Positions 33,961 through 45,088 of a DNA stretch of 64,000 nt are shown in pieces. The stretch is from Cephalotus follicularis (lineage: Eukaryota > Streptophyta > Magnoliopsida > Oxalidales > Cephalotaceae): the NCBI GenBank assembly GCA_001972305.1, contig BDDD01002020.1, forward strand, positions 366,809 to 430,808, in the 5' to 3' direction. The translations under genes and the position numbers were made by a program. The stretch's first letter is position 1. The number at the start of each line of letters is the position of its first letter. The notes beneath the pieces are model-generated. The model did not search any database. It was not told the origin of the DNA and saw nothing but the letters and a program-made list of their open reading frames with translations.

Positions 33961-35440
33961 ATTAATAAGAGATTTTCAAAGGTTGAACTTGGAAGTTAGA
34001 AGACGGGGAGAAGGAGCTTCTCTATCTCAAGTCATAGCTCAACCATCTCTATTTGAGAGAATAAAGCAATGTCAGTTTGACAATTTGGAGCTTAAGGAGA
34101 TAGCGGATGGAGTGCGGAACGGAAAAGTGACACGTTTTAACTTGGGAGTCGATGGTATTTTGAGATTCCATTCAAGATTGTGTATCCCAGCCAATACAGA
34201 TTTGAAGAATGAATTTTTGACGGAAGCACATGGTTCGAATTTTTCAGTCCACCCTGGAAGTACAAAGATGTATATGGATTTGCGAGACCTATATTGGTGG
34301 AACAATATGAAAAGAGAAATTGCGGAGTTTGTGTCAAGATGTCTTGTTTGTCAACAGGTTAAGGCTGAGCATCAGTTACCAAAAGGGACTCTACAATCGC
34401 TTCCCATACCTGAATGGAAGTGGGAACATATTAGTATGGATTTTATAACTGGACTTCCAAGGACAACTAAGGGGAATAATGCAATATGGGTGATTGTTGA
34501 TCGTTTAACGAAGTCTACTCATTTTCTACCAATCAAGAACAGTCATTCATTGTGTCAATTGGCGAGGATTTATGAGCAAGAGATTATCATATTACATGGC
34601 GTGCCGATATCGATTATTTCAGATCGAGATCCCCATTTCACATTAAGATTTTGGAAGAGTCTACAAAATGCTTTGGGCACGAGATTGAATTTTAGTATGG
34701 CATACCACCCGCAGACCGATGGACAATCAGAGAGGACTATTCAAACGCTGGAAGACATGTTAAGAGCTTGCGTTATAGATTTTCAAGGAAGTTGGGAGCA
34801 GCATGTCACTCTAATTGAATTTGCCTACAATAATAGTTTCCACGCAAGTATTCAAATGGCACCTTTCGAAGCACTTTACGGACGGAGGTGTCGAACGCCT
34901 ATATGTTGGGAGGAAGTAGGAGAACGGAAATTATTGGGACCGAAAATGGTACAAGTAACTACAGAAAAGGTAAAACTAATTCGGAAATGCCTCTTAACAG
35001 CCCAAAGTAGACAGAAAAGCTATGCAGATAAGAGACCAAGGGAGTCGAAGTTTGAAATGGGAGATTTCGTATTTCTAAAAATATCGCCATGGAAAGGAGT
35101 AATGAGGTTTGGTAAGAAAGGAATGCTAAATCCACGATACATTGGACCATTTGAGATCTTGGAAAGAATTGGAGAGGTTGCGTATAGGCTTGCATTGCCA
35201 CCAAGTCTCTCTCACGTTCACAATGTGTTCCATGTATCTTTACTTTGGAAATATATGGCCAACCCATCTCATGTTCTAAGAGTCGAACCAATGCAAGTGA
35301 GGGAAGATTTATCCTACGATGAGTAACCGGTGGAAATCCTGGATTATAAAGAGCAAATTATGCGGACCAAGACAATTCCATTAGTAAGAGTGTTGTGGAG
35401 GAATCACGAGTCGAAGAAGCTACATGCGAATTGGAAGAAA
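33845..35440 (+). pseudogene. Integrase of element 2, largely open
   Basis: After a frameshift near 33868 the frame runs open to 35326. It carries the RNase H end ([14 protein letters not shown]) and integrase. The zinc domain shows EAHGSNFSVHPG and SRCLVCQQ, an HHCC set. The DDE core has MDFITGLP, ISDRDPHF and HPQTDGQSERTIQTLEDM, so all three acidic residues are kept. The tail has GPFEILERIGEVAYRLALPPSLSHVHNVFHVS. A TAA at 35324-35326 cuts the last 40 codons, where VEILDYKEQIMRTKTIPLVRVLWRNH continues in frame and EEATCELEE follows after a one-base shift. The domain is complete apart from this tail, but no intact polyprotein can deliver it. Confidence 0.9.
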
Positions 35441-35508
35441 CGATGAAATGAGAATACCCTTATCTTTTTAAGTCTGTTGTGTAACAAATTTTGAGGAAAA
35501 AAATTTGT

Positions 35509-35521
35509 AAGGAGGGAAGAT
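35509..35521 (+). other. Polypurine tract of element 2
   Basis: AAGGAGGGAAGAT directly precedes the 3' LTR. Confidence 0.85.
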
Positions 35522-38125
35522 TACAATAACCAGAAGTTGTATTGAAGTTATTGTTTATGGAAGTGTGCTTGCTCTAAGTCTTGTATGTTGTGGAGTATGT
35601 TGTTTTGCATTGCATGATTGTTTTGCATCAAGTTTTGTGTGTTTGGTATCATGTGTGATGAAGAAAGCGTCGACAGTATAGTTTAAAGCGTCAATGGTTA
35701 TCTTAAGCATCGATGGATGCCTTAAAGCGTCGACCAGTGTGCCAACACGATTCCTAAATCCACAAAGCAAATACTGTTGGATTTTGCCTTATAATCTTGG
35801 TTTTGAAAGCACATAACTTGTTTGTTTATGTGAAGGAATGCTTAAACAAAACATACAAGTAAAATAGTAAGGTCAAAACAAGCAAAATATACAGAACAGT
35901 CTTTTTGGCATCAACGCCCATATTATATACGTCAACGTGCTGGGCTTGAGCACATGTTTTTGGCTTTGCAAGATGATTCTCGTCAACGCGTTCATTATTC
36001 TCGTCGACATGCTGGGGATTGCATTATCCGCGTCAAATCCATAGGGACGATGTCAATGCCACGATGTGCAATTTCGGACAGTGGCCTTGGACGTTAATGT
36101 GAAGACTTTTTAGCGTCAACACCTACGAGGAAGACGTCAACGCTATCATTAGACATCAACGCAAAAGGATGCTCATATCTCAAGTAGCATTGGACGTTAA
36201 CGCATAAAGAAGACGTTAACGCTCACAAATGACATTTACATCAACGTTGTGAATACGCATCAACGTCAAAAGAGATGTAAAAGGTTACAGAGGTTTTAGG
36301 CGTTAACGCCATTCGTAAGCGTCGATGCCCAAACCAGCAAATCAGTTGCCGGTTCTAGCTTTTTGCCTCTTTGTGAGCTAAATGTTATAATTATGGACAC
36401 ATGTCAAGCAAGGGAGTGAGGACTTAAGATATTTTGATGTTGGAATGATGATAAGGGACAAGTGTCATCATTTGGAGGGAGAGAATTAAGTACATGGGCA
36501 ACTAGGAGATGACTCACATGGGAGATCACATCACTTGGGGCAAGGTGGCATGGTGACTCACTAGGCAAGCTTGGACCCCAAGTCTCTCTCTTTCTATATA
36601 TATATGTGTGTAGTTATGGCCTGGAAAATGTTGGTTTTTGCTGAGTTTTTCTAGGATAATTCAGCTAAGAGAAGGAGAGAATGAGATTAGAGCAAGGTAA
36701 GGATTCCTACTAATTTTTCTAAAGTATCAAATGTTCTGTTTTCTTCTAATATTTTATAGCAGATTGTTTTATTTATAACTTTTTTGTTTCTTGATGAAAA
36801 TTCTAACGATTGAATGTTTTGGAAACTTTAAGATGTCCTCTAAAACTGTTATGCTTTGTATGTTTCGAAATTCTATCAACTTCTTGATGAAACTCTATGT
36901 TTAAGATTACTACTCATGTTCTACATTCACATGGGACTGCAACTTTAAAAATTTACTATTGATTCATTTCTCAACCAAAAATTATGAACTTTACCATTAT
37001 GGAATATTTGAAATGTCTAATTTAACTTTGATGTTTCAAGTTTTCTTTGGAAATGAATGCTTCTATACGAAAAATCAGTTTTAAAAATGTTGTGCAATGT
37101 TGTTTTTATGAATACTTTGAGCTGATCACTCAAGGTATTGAGAAATGATTTTACAAAATGAGAAATGGTAATGAACTGAGATGAACAACTCTTGGTTTGC
37201 GACCCAAAGAGGGATAATGGAGCGGAGAGTGCTCGCGGACATGCATGTGATGTAAGGATAGTAATCAGGGAGTGCACAAGGCCCGGTGAAGAATGGTTCA
37301 ATTGGGTTCTTAAAGTTTATAAAACCCCTCAGTTATTTATGAAACGTTCTGATTCATGAGATATGGTCAGAAAAGAGATGAATGTGAAATGTGCTGGTTT
37401 TATAAAATGATACCAGAAAATGATTTTCAATGATGTTTTGTTTTTAAGTATGGCTGGGCTATATACCAGAAAAATGTATGAATTGGAAATGTTTTGATAA
37501 AAATTATCAAAAATGGATTTCGATAACGTTTTTATGACTATGATTCTTACTGGGCTATTTGAGCTCACTCCTTTCAAATTTTTGTTTTCAAATAAAATTT
37601 TCTAGGAAATGGTTGAACGTGGAATTTCGAGCTTTAGCGGAAGTTCGTAAAAGAAGTTTGAAAAGGAGTTGTGTTATGCAATGACTGTTTTATGGTGTAA
37701 TAAGTCTATCTTTCCGTTGTGTATTGTATTATGTCAAGTTATGTGTAAATGTAAAGATACTAGAAAGGTTTGTTACGATGAAAGTATGATGTTTAGTGTT
37801 GAAAGTTGTAAGACATATTTGAGATTATGAGAAAAAAATGAAAGATGTTAATAATAATGTAAGATTTTTGATATATAATAGTTTCAATTGAAAGTATGAT
37901 GATTCTAAAGTTTAGTCTTCAAAGTTGTAAATATATTTTGAAGTTATGAGGTTATTGAATACGATATAATATCGAGATTGTTAAACGATTTAAATGGTTG
38001 AAAGATGTTAGAAATAAGCAAGAACATAGAGATGCTTATTTGATCAATGATTCACCCCCAAGTAACGCACCGATTCCTCAAAGTTTGCTTTGAGCATTTA
38101 GCGAACTAGGATCGGGGGCGTTACA
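35522..38125 (+). repeat. 3' LTR of element 2
   Basis: This 2604-bp repeat begins TACAATAACC (TG changed to TA) and ends GGGGGCGTTACA. It aligns with the 5' LTR, with scattered substitutions, a shorter TATATA run at about 36595-36605, and the same palindrome blocks at 35663-35740 and 35905-36330. Confidence 0.92.
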
Positions 38126-39356
38126 AATTGTATTAACTTACACTTCAATCCGTGTTATCAACATTCATGTCATCAGCATTATCCGAATCATATTCCATCT
38201 CTTATTCCTCATACGTTTCTGACTCCTCCTCATCCATTTCATCTTCCTCATCAGAACTTTTATCATCTTTCAGAATTTGGAGTGGAATTTCTTAATTGAA
38301 TATTTGAAGGCAATACTACCTCCTCCATTCCCCTATCTACTCAAAGTGAATCATTATCAAGACTTACATCATCTACAAAACTGTATTTGCCTATTATCAT
38401 CCTTTTGCAGTGTCTTATAGAAACCCAAATTGTCCTCATCTCCTTCTGTATATATAATCAGAAATGAAGTACGTTTGTCTAGGATTCGTTTTTATCATAG
38501 TGACCCATTCTTTCTACCTGTGTGTTGGTTTCACTATAAAGAGCTTAGATTAACACTTAAACTAAGCCATTAACAAGTAAACCCTAGAAAACGGAATGGG
38601 TCTACAAGTTATGAAACCTATGTCAATATCTCTTTTATCATCATTTTGATATATGTACATAAACAAAAGATCAAGAGAAGGAAAATATGTAACACTTACT
38701 AGTTGATTCTTTACTCCTTCAATCTTTTCAATAGACTACCTAACCCCAAGGCACTTGATGAGTGACAAAGTGTATGCCACGTCCAAGATATCCACACCAA
38801 GAGAGAAGCAAGAGTGAGTGTATGGAGAGGGAGATAATTTTGGCCAAAGAGGAAGAAGAACCAAAGAGGAGATGCTAGTCTCTAAAACCGTTAGTCTCTT
38901 TTCTTCTTTAAGTGAAATGAAATCTTTAGCCATTTTCTACACACACTTTAGAATATATACTAAGTCATCACATGACTTCCTAGTTTTGACTAGACCAAGT
39001 CAAATGTAGATAACTTAAGTGAATGTCACGTATAATTAATCACATTAATCACATAATCTTATCTCATAAGCTTAGTCCAATTATACTAATCACATTAGCA
39101 TAATTAATTCCCTCTCTAATACTCTTGCATTCTCACACTTGTATTATGTGTGACTCTGCAGGTTCATAATTACGCTGGCCGTAGGATTAATCTTACCAGT
39201 TTACAATTCTCCAATTAGTCATTTCTAATCTCATTAGAAACTTTTAGTCGAAATAAAACAATTAAACCCTAAATTTAATCTCTTTGTTACACGTGATTAG
39301 TAATCAATCAATCTCGGTTATCCTACTATCAACATCGACACCTAACAAGGGTAGGA
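38126..39356. repeat. Unclassified repeat remnants
   Basis: A stretch at 38,140-38,280 read on the minus strand ends in a very acidic tail (ESETYEE, EYDSDNADDMNVDN, stop), as in some plant transposase C-termini, but I cannot name the family. Bases about 39,150-39,335 match 590-800 of this window. No intact gene is supported. Bases 38,818-39,009 give overlapping open frames on both strands without motifs. Confidence 0.35.
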
Positions 39357-39806
39357 CTGATTCCTTGTCCAATCTGTGTTAACCATAGCCCACCAGTGCT
39401 CAGCTTCTCCTTGGAGCATATACACTACCAATACCAATTTTTGTTCATCATCACATCCCATGGCCTCAAAGATCTTCTCCAAATGGGTTAGCCAAGACTC
39501 AGCAAGGGTAGGATCAGGAAGTCCTATAAATGCTGGAGGCTGCAACTTTAGGAAGCGGCTCAACACGTCTTCCCTTCTTGGTCTACGTTCAACTCTAGCC
39601 TGTTGGCGTCCCATCAAAGTACGCATCTGTGCCATGGTGGCACACAACTGTCTCCAAACCTCGGGGTCAGCCCCGGCTGGTGGAGCATCAGGATCATACT
39701 CTGGAAAAATGTTACCAAGAGCTGGTTCATTAACAACAGGAGCAGGGGCCGGAGCAGGAGCATTCCTTCCACCTCGACGACCACGCCTTCCCCTATTGTT
39801 CATTGC
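39357..39806 (-). pseudogene. gag fragment of element 3
   Basis: The frame starts MNNRGRRGRRGGRNAPAPA at about 39803, preceded by an in-frame upstream Met at 39839. It continues uninterrupted through EVWRQLCATMAQM, FLKLQPPAFIGLPDPTLAESWL, EKIFEAMGCDDEQKLVL and EAEHWWAMVNTDWTRN. Sequence then departs from element 1 and a stop follows within a few codons. It is cleaner than the copy in element 1, which has a frameshift and a stop in the same stretch. Confidence 0.85.
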
Positions 39807-39931
39807 TATAAGAGGCAACGATGGGATGATTAGATACAATCTCTTTCAAATTCTATATCAATCTCTATGCAAATCCATTCGGTCAATCTCAATCAACGCA
39901 TTAATATACTTAGCTAGCAGGCCAACCAATG

Positions 39932-39943
39932 TCTCTGATACCA
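39932..39943 (-). other. Primer-binding site, initiator tRNA-Met, element 3
   Basis: The minus strand reads TGGTATCAGAGA three bases after the LTR end, as in element 1. Confidence 0.88.
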
Positions 39944-39946
39944 TTC

Positions 39947-42324
39947 CGTAACACCCCGCGCCCGCCGGGCGGACACGTGGCATTACTCTCGATCCAATAA
40001 CAATACAATGGTCTGGACTAGCAGTATAAAAAATATGGAAAAACTTAAAACTTTGCAATACATATCATTACGCGGAAGATACAATACAACAATTCATCTT
40101 TATAGTACAATACAATACAATTCTTTTCAATACCAATCTTTTACAATACACTATAATATATCACAACCAGCTCCGTGAAACCCAAGCAGTCGTACGATCA
40201 AAACGAGCCTTCAGTCCTTCTGTCCGATGCTACCTGCTGCACTACCTATGACGCACACAAAAGTACAACATAGCCCCACCCCGAAGGATGGGTTTAGCCA
40301 CACTAGCTAAGCAGAAACCTCATGCAGCATGTATGCATGTACAATGTGCAATATCGGTGACAATCTATACAATAACAATGTGCGGTGTACAATATCAATG
40401 CATGACATGGCAAATGCATATGTACAATTGGCGATCAGACTACTCGTATGACAATGGCCCATAACAGAGCATACGGATAGGATCTATAACAATCAATCAA
40501 TGGCAGACACTCAATGGTGGTGTATAAAACACCCAATCAATCAATTAATATCCGATAGAGCATGCAACCCCGGGTCAATACAATGTCAATCAGTTAGCAG
40601 TGATCAATCCCACGAAAGGTAGTCCTTCGAAAAAAGTGGGAGATCTATCTACGGTTCTCAGATTGATCAGGTCTGGGACTCATAGATCTTCCACCCTATG
40701 GCTGGGTCAATACAATATCGATGAGCTACAACCATGGGGGAGCTACTATACCGTTAGGGAGCTATGACCCTCCGAGAGCATCAATCGTCAATCAATCGGT
40801 ACCGCTCGTCAGCGGGTTAATACAATACAGTGAATGAAACGATTGACAAAATAGGTGGATAGAGTCAACAACTGACATGCCGACACAAATCATAAGGTCG
40901 CCCTATAGGATCCATACAATACAATCAATCATGTCAGTACAATATCATTACAATGTCAATAAGCAAAGTCAATGAGTGACGGTATCTAATGGAGGGTTGG
41001 GAATGTGCGTCCAACTTACCGACTTAGACTCACATCACTCATGACTCAAGCAATCAGTCAAAGCAAAGTCAACGAGTGATGGTATCTAATGGAGAGTTAG
41101 GAATATACATCCAACATACCGACTTAGACTCACATCACTCATGACTAAAGCAATCAATAGGTCAGTACAATCATTAAAACCGTTTTCAAACACTCGAATA
41201 CCTCAAGTGAGGCTCCAGTCAAGTGGCAATGTGAAAAGAAGTTGAAAACCAACTTTAAACAGTTAAAAGCTCCACTCAGCCCGAAAGGCGTCGATGTCCT
41301 TGGTAAAAGACATCGATGCGTATCAGGGCATGCCTCTGAAAACAGTAGAAGGACGTCGATGTCTTTGAAAGACATCGATATCTTTCTCAGTTAGCCGAAG
41401 ATGTCGATGTCCTTGGACAAAGACGTCAACGTGTTTCAATAAAAATGGCCTGGGAATGCGCATCGATGTCCCGCGTCGATGCCTTTTCTGGGAAAAGATA
41501 TCTCAAGGCAAAGACGTCGATGTCTTTCAAAGACATCGATGTCTTTGCTGCGAAATCAAGGAGGTTGCATCCCAAAGCGAAAGACATCGATGCCCATGGG
41601 CAAGGGGATCGATGTCTTTGCTGGGAATGGTCGATTTTGTGCAGAAAACTAGCAATTTTCAAGCCAAAATACAATTTAAAGACATTCTTTGAAAACCAAG
41701 GTTTAAAATCAATCATTTAAGGTTAGTAAAACTTGTTACAACCTTCAAAATTCAGTTTCAATCTTCCTAGATCAATTAGAGCAAGGAAAATCAATGAAAA
41801 CCCTAGTTTCACAATTCATTTCAATTCAATCATTCAATCACTCAATCAATCATGCAATTCAATCAATCATGCATTTAAGCAATAGGCAATCAAGTAGGGA
41901 AGTCCTTCCTTTAACGAAGCTTCAAAAGTTAAGCTTCCAATCAATCAATTGGTTAGGAAAGTTGAAGAATCCACTGCAATCTTGCTCCAACCAAGGAAAG
42001 GTGAGACTTCAATTGTTGTTTGCTGTTGGAGATGCAATCCGGAGCTGCTATGGAGGAGGAGGCTACCGGCTGGGAGAGAGAGAGAGGAGGAGGAGAAGGA
42101 TAGAGAGAGGGAGAAGAACGAATGAAATGAGAGGAGTGGCTAAGGAATTGGCTTATATAGCCGATTCCGCCAACCTCCGAAACTCAGCCCAACCCCCGAC
42201 TATACATGCATTTAACCAATACAATAACAATAGGTATAGGAATACCCCAATCCAATACAATTTGATACAGTACAATATGGTACAGTATGCATGAACAATA
42301 CAAAAGGGAATTCGGGTCGTCACA
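39947..42324 (-). repeat. 5' LTR of element 3
   Basis: This 2378-bp repeat aligns with the LTRs at 1776 and 11603. Its left end reads CGTAACACCCC (TG changed to CG) and its right end GGGTCGTCACA. A TATATAAG box lies on the minus strand near 42150. The palindrome cluster lies at 41284-41625. Confidence 0.9.
41284..41625. repeat. Palindrome cluster with an 18-bp perfect palindrome
   Basis: Variants of GACATCGATGTC occur through the block. AAAGACATCGATGTCTTT at 41529-41546 is perfect over 18 bases. Neighbouring half-sites (GTCGATGTCTTT, CAAAGACATCGATG) make larger inverted repeats. Confidence 0.88.
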
Positions 42325-43907
42325 CTAATACACAAGACATCCAGTGATGGCTCAGGTCTAAGGACCACTCACACTACTACAATACAAGAAGCCTGTCTGA
42401 TATGTAAGTAAAACTCCATACAGTAATTCTTATAGCGAGTGGAGTTCAGTGAACTCATAAAATAATGAGCACTCACATGTATGCTATATAGTCACTACAT
42501 GATGACTTGTAAGAACAGTCAACCTCTTCAACGAGATGGCATACAACGTGCTAGTCTATCCAAATAACATATGTCCAAGTATGTTATCCTATGATCGGGA
42601 AGGTTCTAGAATAAAGCTTACCAATGTGCTAAGTCTCACAGCATAATCTCATCATGGTCTTAGTTATCAAACTTTATTCCTTGGACATTCATTGATTATA
42701 TATATATATAAACATACATAAATAAACAATTGTCATTGATTCTAATGAAGAACATCCTTTATTGAACTATAATGCTTATTACAAACTATTGTTATTACAA
42801 GATAACATGGCTTGCAGGACTTATCTCTAACACTATTGTCGTTAGATACGCTTGGTGCATAAAACACTTGCATAGCATGACTTGCCATGACAAAAACTTG
42901 TAAGTAGGAAGTTCCTTTTTTGGATTCAGACAAGAATTCCAAACTCATCTACTCTTGTACCTCTCTCCGTGATGTCAACCTAATGGTGAGGCAGGGGACA
43001 ACACATAGGACCAGATCGGCATGATGAGAGGACGACGGCAGGCTTGTTTAAAGTAGATTGAAGTTGTGTGGCCGATGAGCAAACGAGGTGGACCTGGGAC
43101 CGAAAATGTGGACAATGTGGGAGGGGAGAGAGAGAAAGAGAAAGAGAGTTAGAGATAGAGGGAGAGGGAGAGAGAGAGAGAAAAGCTTACTTGAATGGGG
43201 AGTGAGAGATAAGGAAGCAAGAAACCGATTTGTTTACCATTACTTTATTGTGCGTTTTTTTTTAATCGTGAGAGATAAGGTAGAGAAAATGTTTTTCCTT
43301 TTTTTAAGGAAAACATTTTCTTGTATTTATGTTAAGATTTTTCGTTGATTGTAAATTATTGTCCTTTGACTTATTTTCTAAAGGTTACCAAACAAAGGAA
43401 AATGGAGAAAATATTTTCCAAAAACTTATTTTCCTCTAAATTGTTAGATATCGAATCAATGTTACCTTTTACCTTTTGTCAGTTGATGGCATCAATTGTT
43501 TTAGTGGTTTGTAATTATTTGAGATACATGCGTATAATGACATAATAACTCTTATCTTAAACATATTCTGATTATTGCAGTTTTTGGCGAGGATTCTTTG
43601 ATAATTATTAGTTTTTTTTATAGATCTTTGATAATTATTAATCTCTTTTAATTTAAATATAATTGTTTGTTTGTGTTTTAAACTTTTAATATGGATTATG
43701 ATGTTTGTTTTTTATTTGAGATTGAAATAACATTCTATTTGATAGATTTTTCAAACTAAAATATGTTTATTGATAATTTTTAATAGAAGTTGAAATTTTA
43801 TATTATTTCAAGATCTCTTTTGAACATATTAATTACGGATTTTATATATAAGAGATTTGTTCATTAAATGAGATAGTTAGTTCTAAGTTTGTAGCAAGAT
43901 ATATATT
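42325..43907. other. Gene-free stretch with GA-rich repeat and hairpin
   Basis: No gene is supported. A GA-rich simple repeat lies at about 43122-43184. An inverted repeat (GAAAATGTTTTTCC ... GGAAAACATTTTC) at about 43288-43321 and a related AAAGGAAAATGGAGAAAATATTTTCC stretch near 43394 look like remnants of a small foldback transposon. The rest is AT-rich. Confidence 0.4.
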
Positions 43908-44462
43908 TGTTGATGCAGAAAACCTTCTTTCAACAGTACCCTACGTGGAGGGTTTTGTTTTGTTAACGGAAACGCTGCAATCTACCCGAGAAAGATGGCT
44001 TTGATGGTTGAGAATCCCTGCACGAGAGAGTACAAAACTAGAAGGTTCAGGAGGTTGTTCTCCCGGGGACACTCCGACGCTCAAGTTAGTAGATGCACAG
44101 GGAAAGCTAGGTTCTTTAGAGTGTAAAAATGGATGACCTGGTTGAAGTCGTTTGATTTAGTATTTATAGACCTCCAATGTAACTGTTGAGTGTAGAAATA
44201 GGAGTTAATGGTTGTCCCTAAGGAAAATGCCCGAGGAGCCTGGGCATTTCCCCTGATCTCCGCCGAATTTGGTGGCATTTTCCCTTTTGGTCGTGGTGCC
44301 GTGTACGACTCTAGTCGTGGGCTGGCAACACCCGAGGATAGCGGCACGCTAATGGTTTAAATTCATAATGTCTGGCCACGTGCCCAGGCCTGGAAAAGAC
44401 ACCTGTCATCCTCTCATGGGGACACATGGCATTACACTATGATATGGAATTTTCCTATATCA
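43908..44462 (-). repeat. Probable 3' LTR of a Tat-lineage Ty3 element
   Basis: On the minus strand the block begins TGATATAGGAAAATTCC, has a CTATAAATAC box near 44160, and then TAACTTGAGCGTCGGAGTG, a phrase common just after the transcription start in plant Tat/Ogre-type LTRs. It ends GGTTTTCTGCATCAACA. A polypurine tract (44463-44478) abuts it. The second LTR was not seen, so length (555 bp) and class are inferred. Confidence 0.5.
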
Positions 44463-44478
44463 TATGCCCCCCCTGGTC
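44463..44478 (-). other. Polypurine tract of the Tat-like element
   Basis: The minus strand reads CCAGGGGGGGCATA immediately before the LTR start. Confidence 0.5.
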
Positions 44479-44879
44479 CTTCTCCTTCGGCTTTGGCAGA
44501 GGAGGAGGAGCAGAGTTGAAAGTAATAACCCGGGCAGAGCTCCATTAAAGGATTGACCCTGGGCTGACCAGGGGAAGAGGAGGAGTGGGTTTGTGAGGCC
44601 TTGAGCGGGGCCTTAATCTTCGTGGATAAGTCAAACCCAATTCTCGTGTGGGCAAAACCTTATAGCCCACATCAACTGCTGATAAGATATGACGTGACAG
44701 ATGTCATTTTGCGCCATACCCCTTTAATTAAGTCTCATTATTGCACCGTAACTGACGAATTTTAAACGTCTGAAGCTTCGGTGCTCGTGCTCAAACTCTT
44801 CTTTTACCGCTCCTATTTTGGGAAATGGATTCCCACCATTGAAATCAAATAGGATCTATGGCCTGGATACATTCTTTGT

Positions 44880-44890
44880 GTCTTTAAATA
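44880..44890 (+). promoter_or_regulatory. Putative antisense promoter (TATA-like)
   Basis: TCTTTAAATACTC lies about 200 bases upstream of the plus-strand ORF at 45089. It is followed by CT-rich leader-like sequence and a CAGGTAATC motif near 45025 that could be a splice donor. It opposes the polarity of the Tat-like element. Confidence 0.4.
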
Positions 44891-45088
44891 CTCCCCCCTG
44901 TCAATTGGGGGTCTCTTTATGCTGTCGTGCTTTGTGAAACCCTAGAATTTTCTGAATCCCTTGCTTTTTCCAACCTTCGACCTCAACCTCTTCCTTACTT
45001 TCCTTCGTCGCCTAGGATACTCAGGTAATCTTTGACTTCTCTTTATTCTCTCAATCTACCATTCCTTCGCATCTTTTTCTTTAAAAAC

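Larger units (their letters stand above)
28753..38125 (+). mobile_element. Full-length Ty3/gypsy retrotransposon (element 2), decayed
   Basis: LTRs of about 2.6 kb (28753-31358 and 35522-38125) flank an internal region with an initiator tRNA-Met primer site, an extra small ORF, gag, and pol in the Ty3 order. The first LTR starts TGTAATAACC and the last ends GGGGGCGTTACA. The flanks AATAG (28748-28752) and AATTG (38126-38130) match at 4 of 5 bases. The internal region is only about 4.2 kb because part of gag-protease and most of RNase H are deleted. Integrase remains open over several hundred codons. Lineage looks chromovirus-like from the EEATCE motif in the integrase tail, but this is not firm. 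Confidence 0.92.
39357..42324 (-). mobile_element. Truncated Ty3 element 3: gag fragment, PBS and 5' LTR
   Basis: The minus-strand order is LTR (42324 to 39947), primer site, and gag start, closely related to element 1. Similarity stops abruptly at about 39357, inside gag, where unrelated repeat sequence begins. The rest of the element and its 3' LTR are absent from the window, so this is a deletion or rearrangement remnant. Confidence 0.88.
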
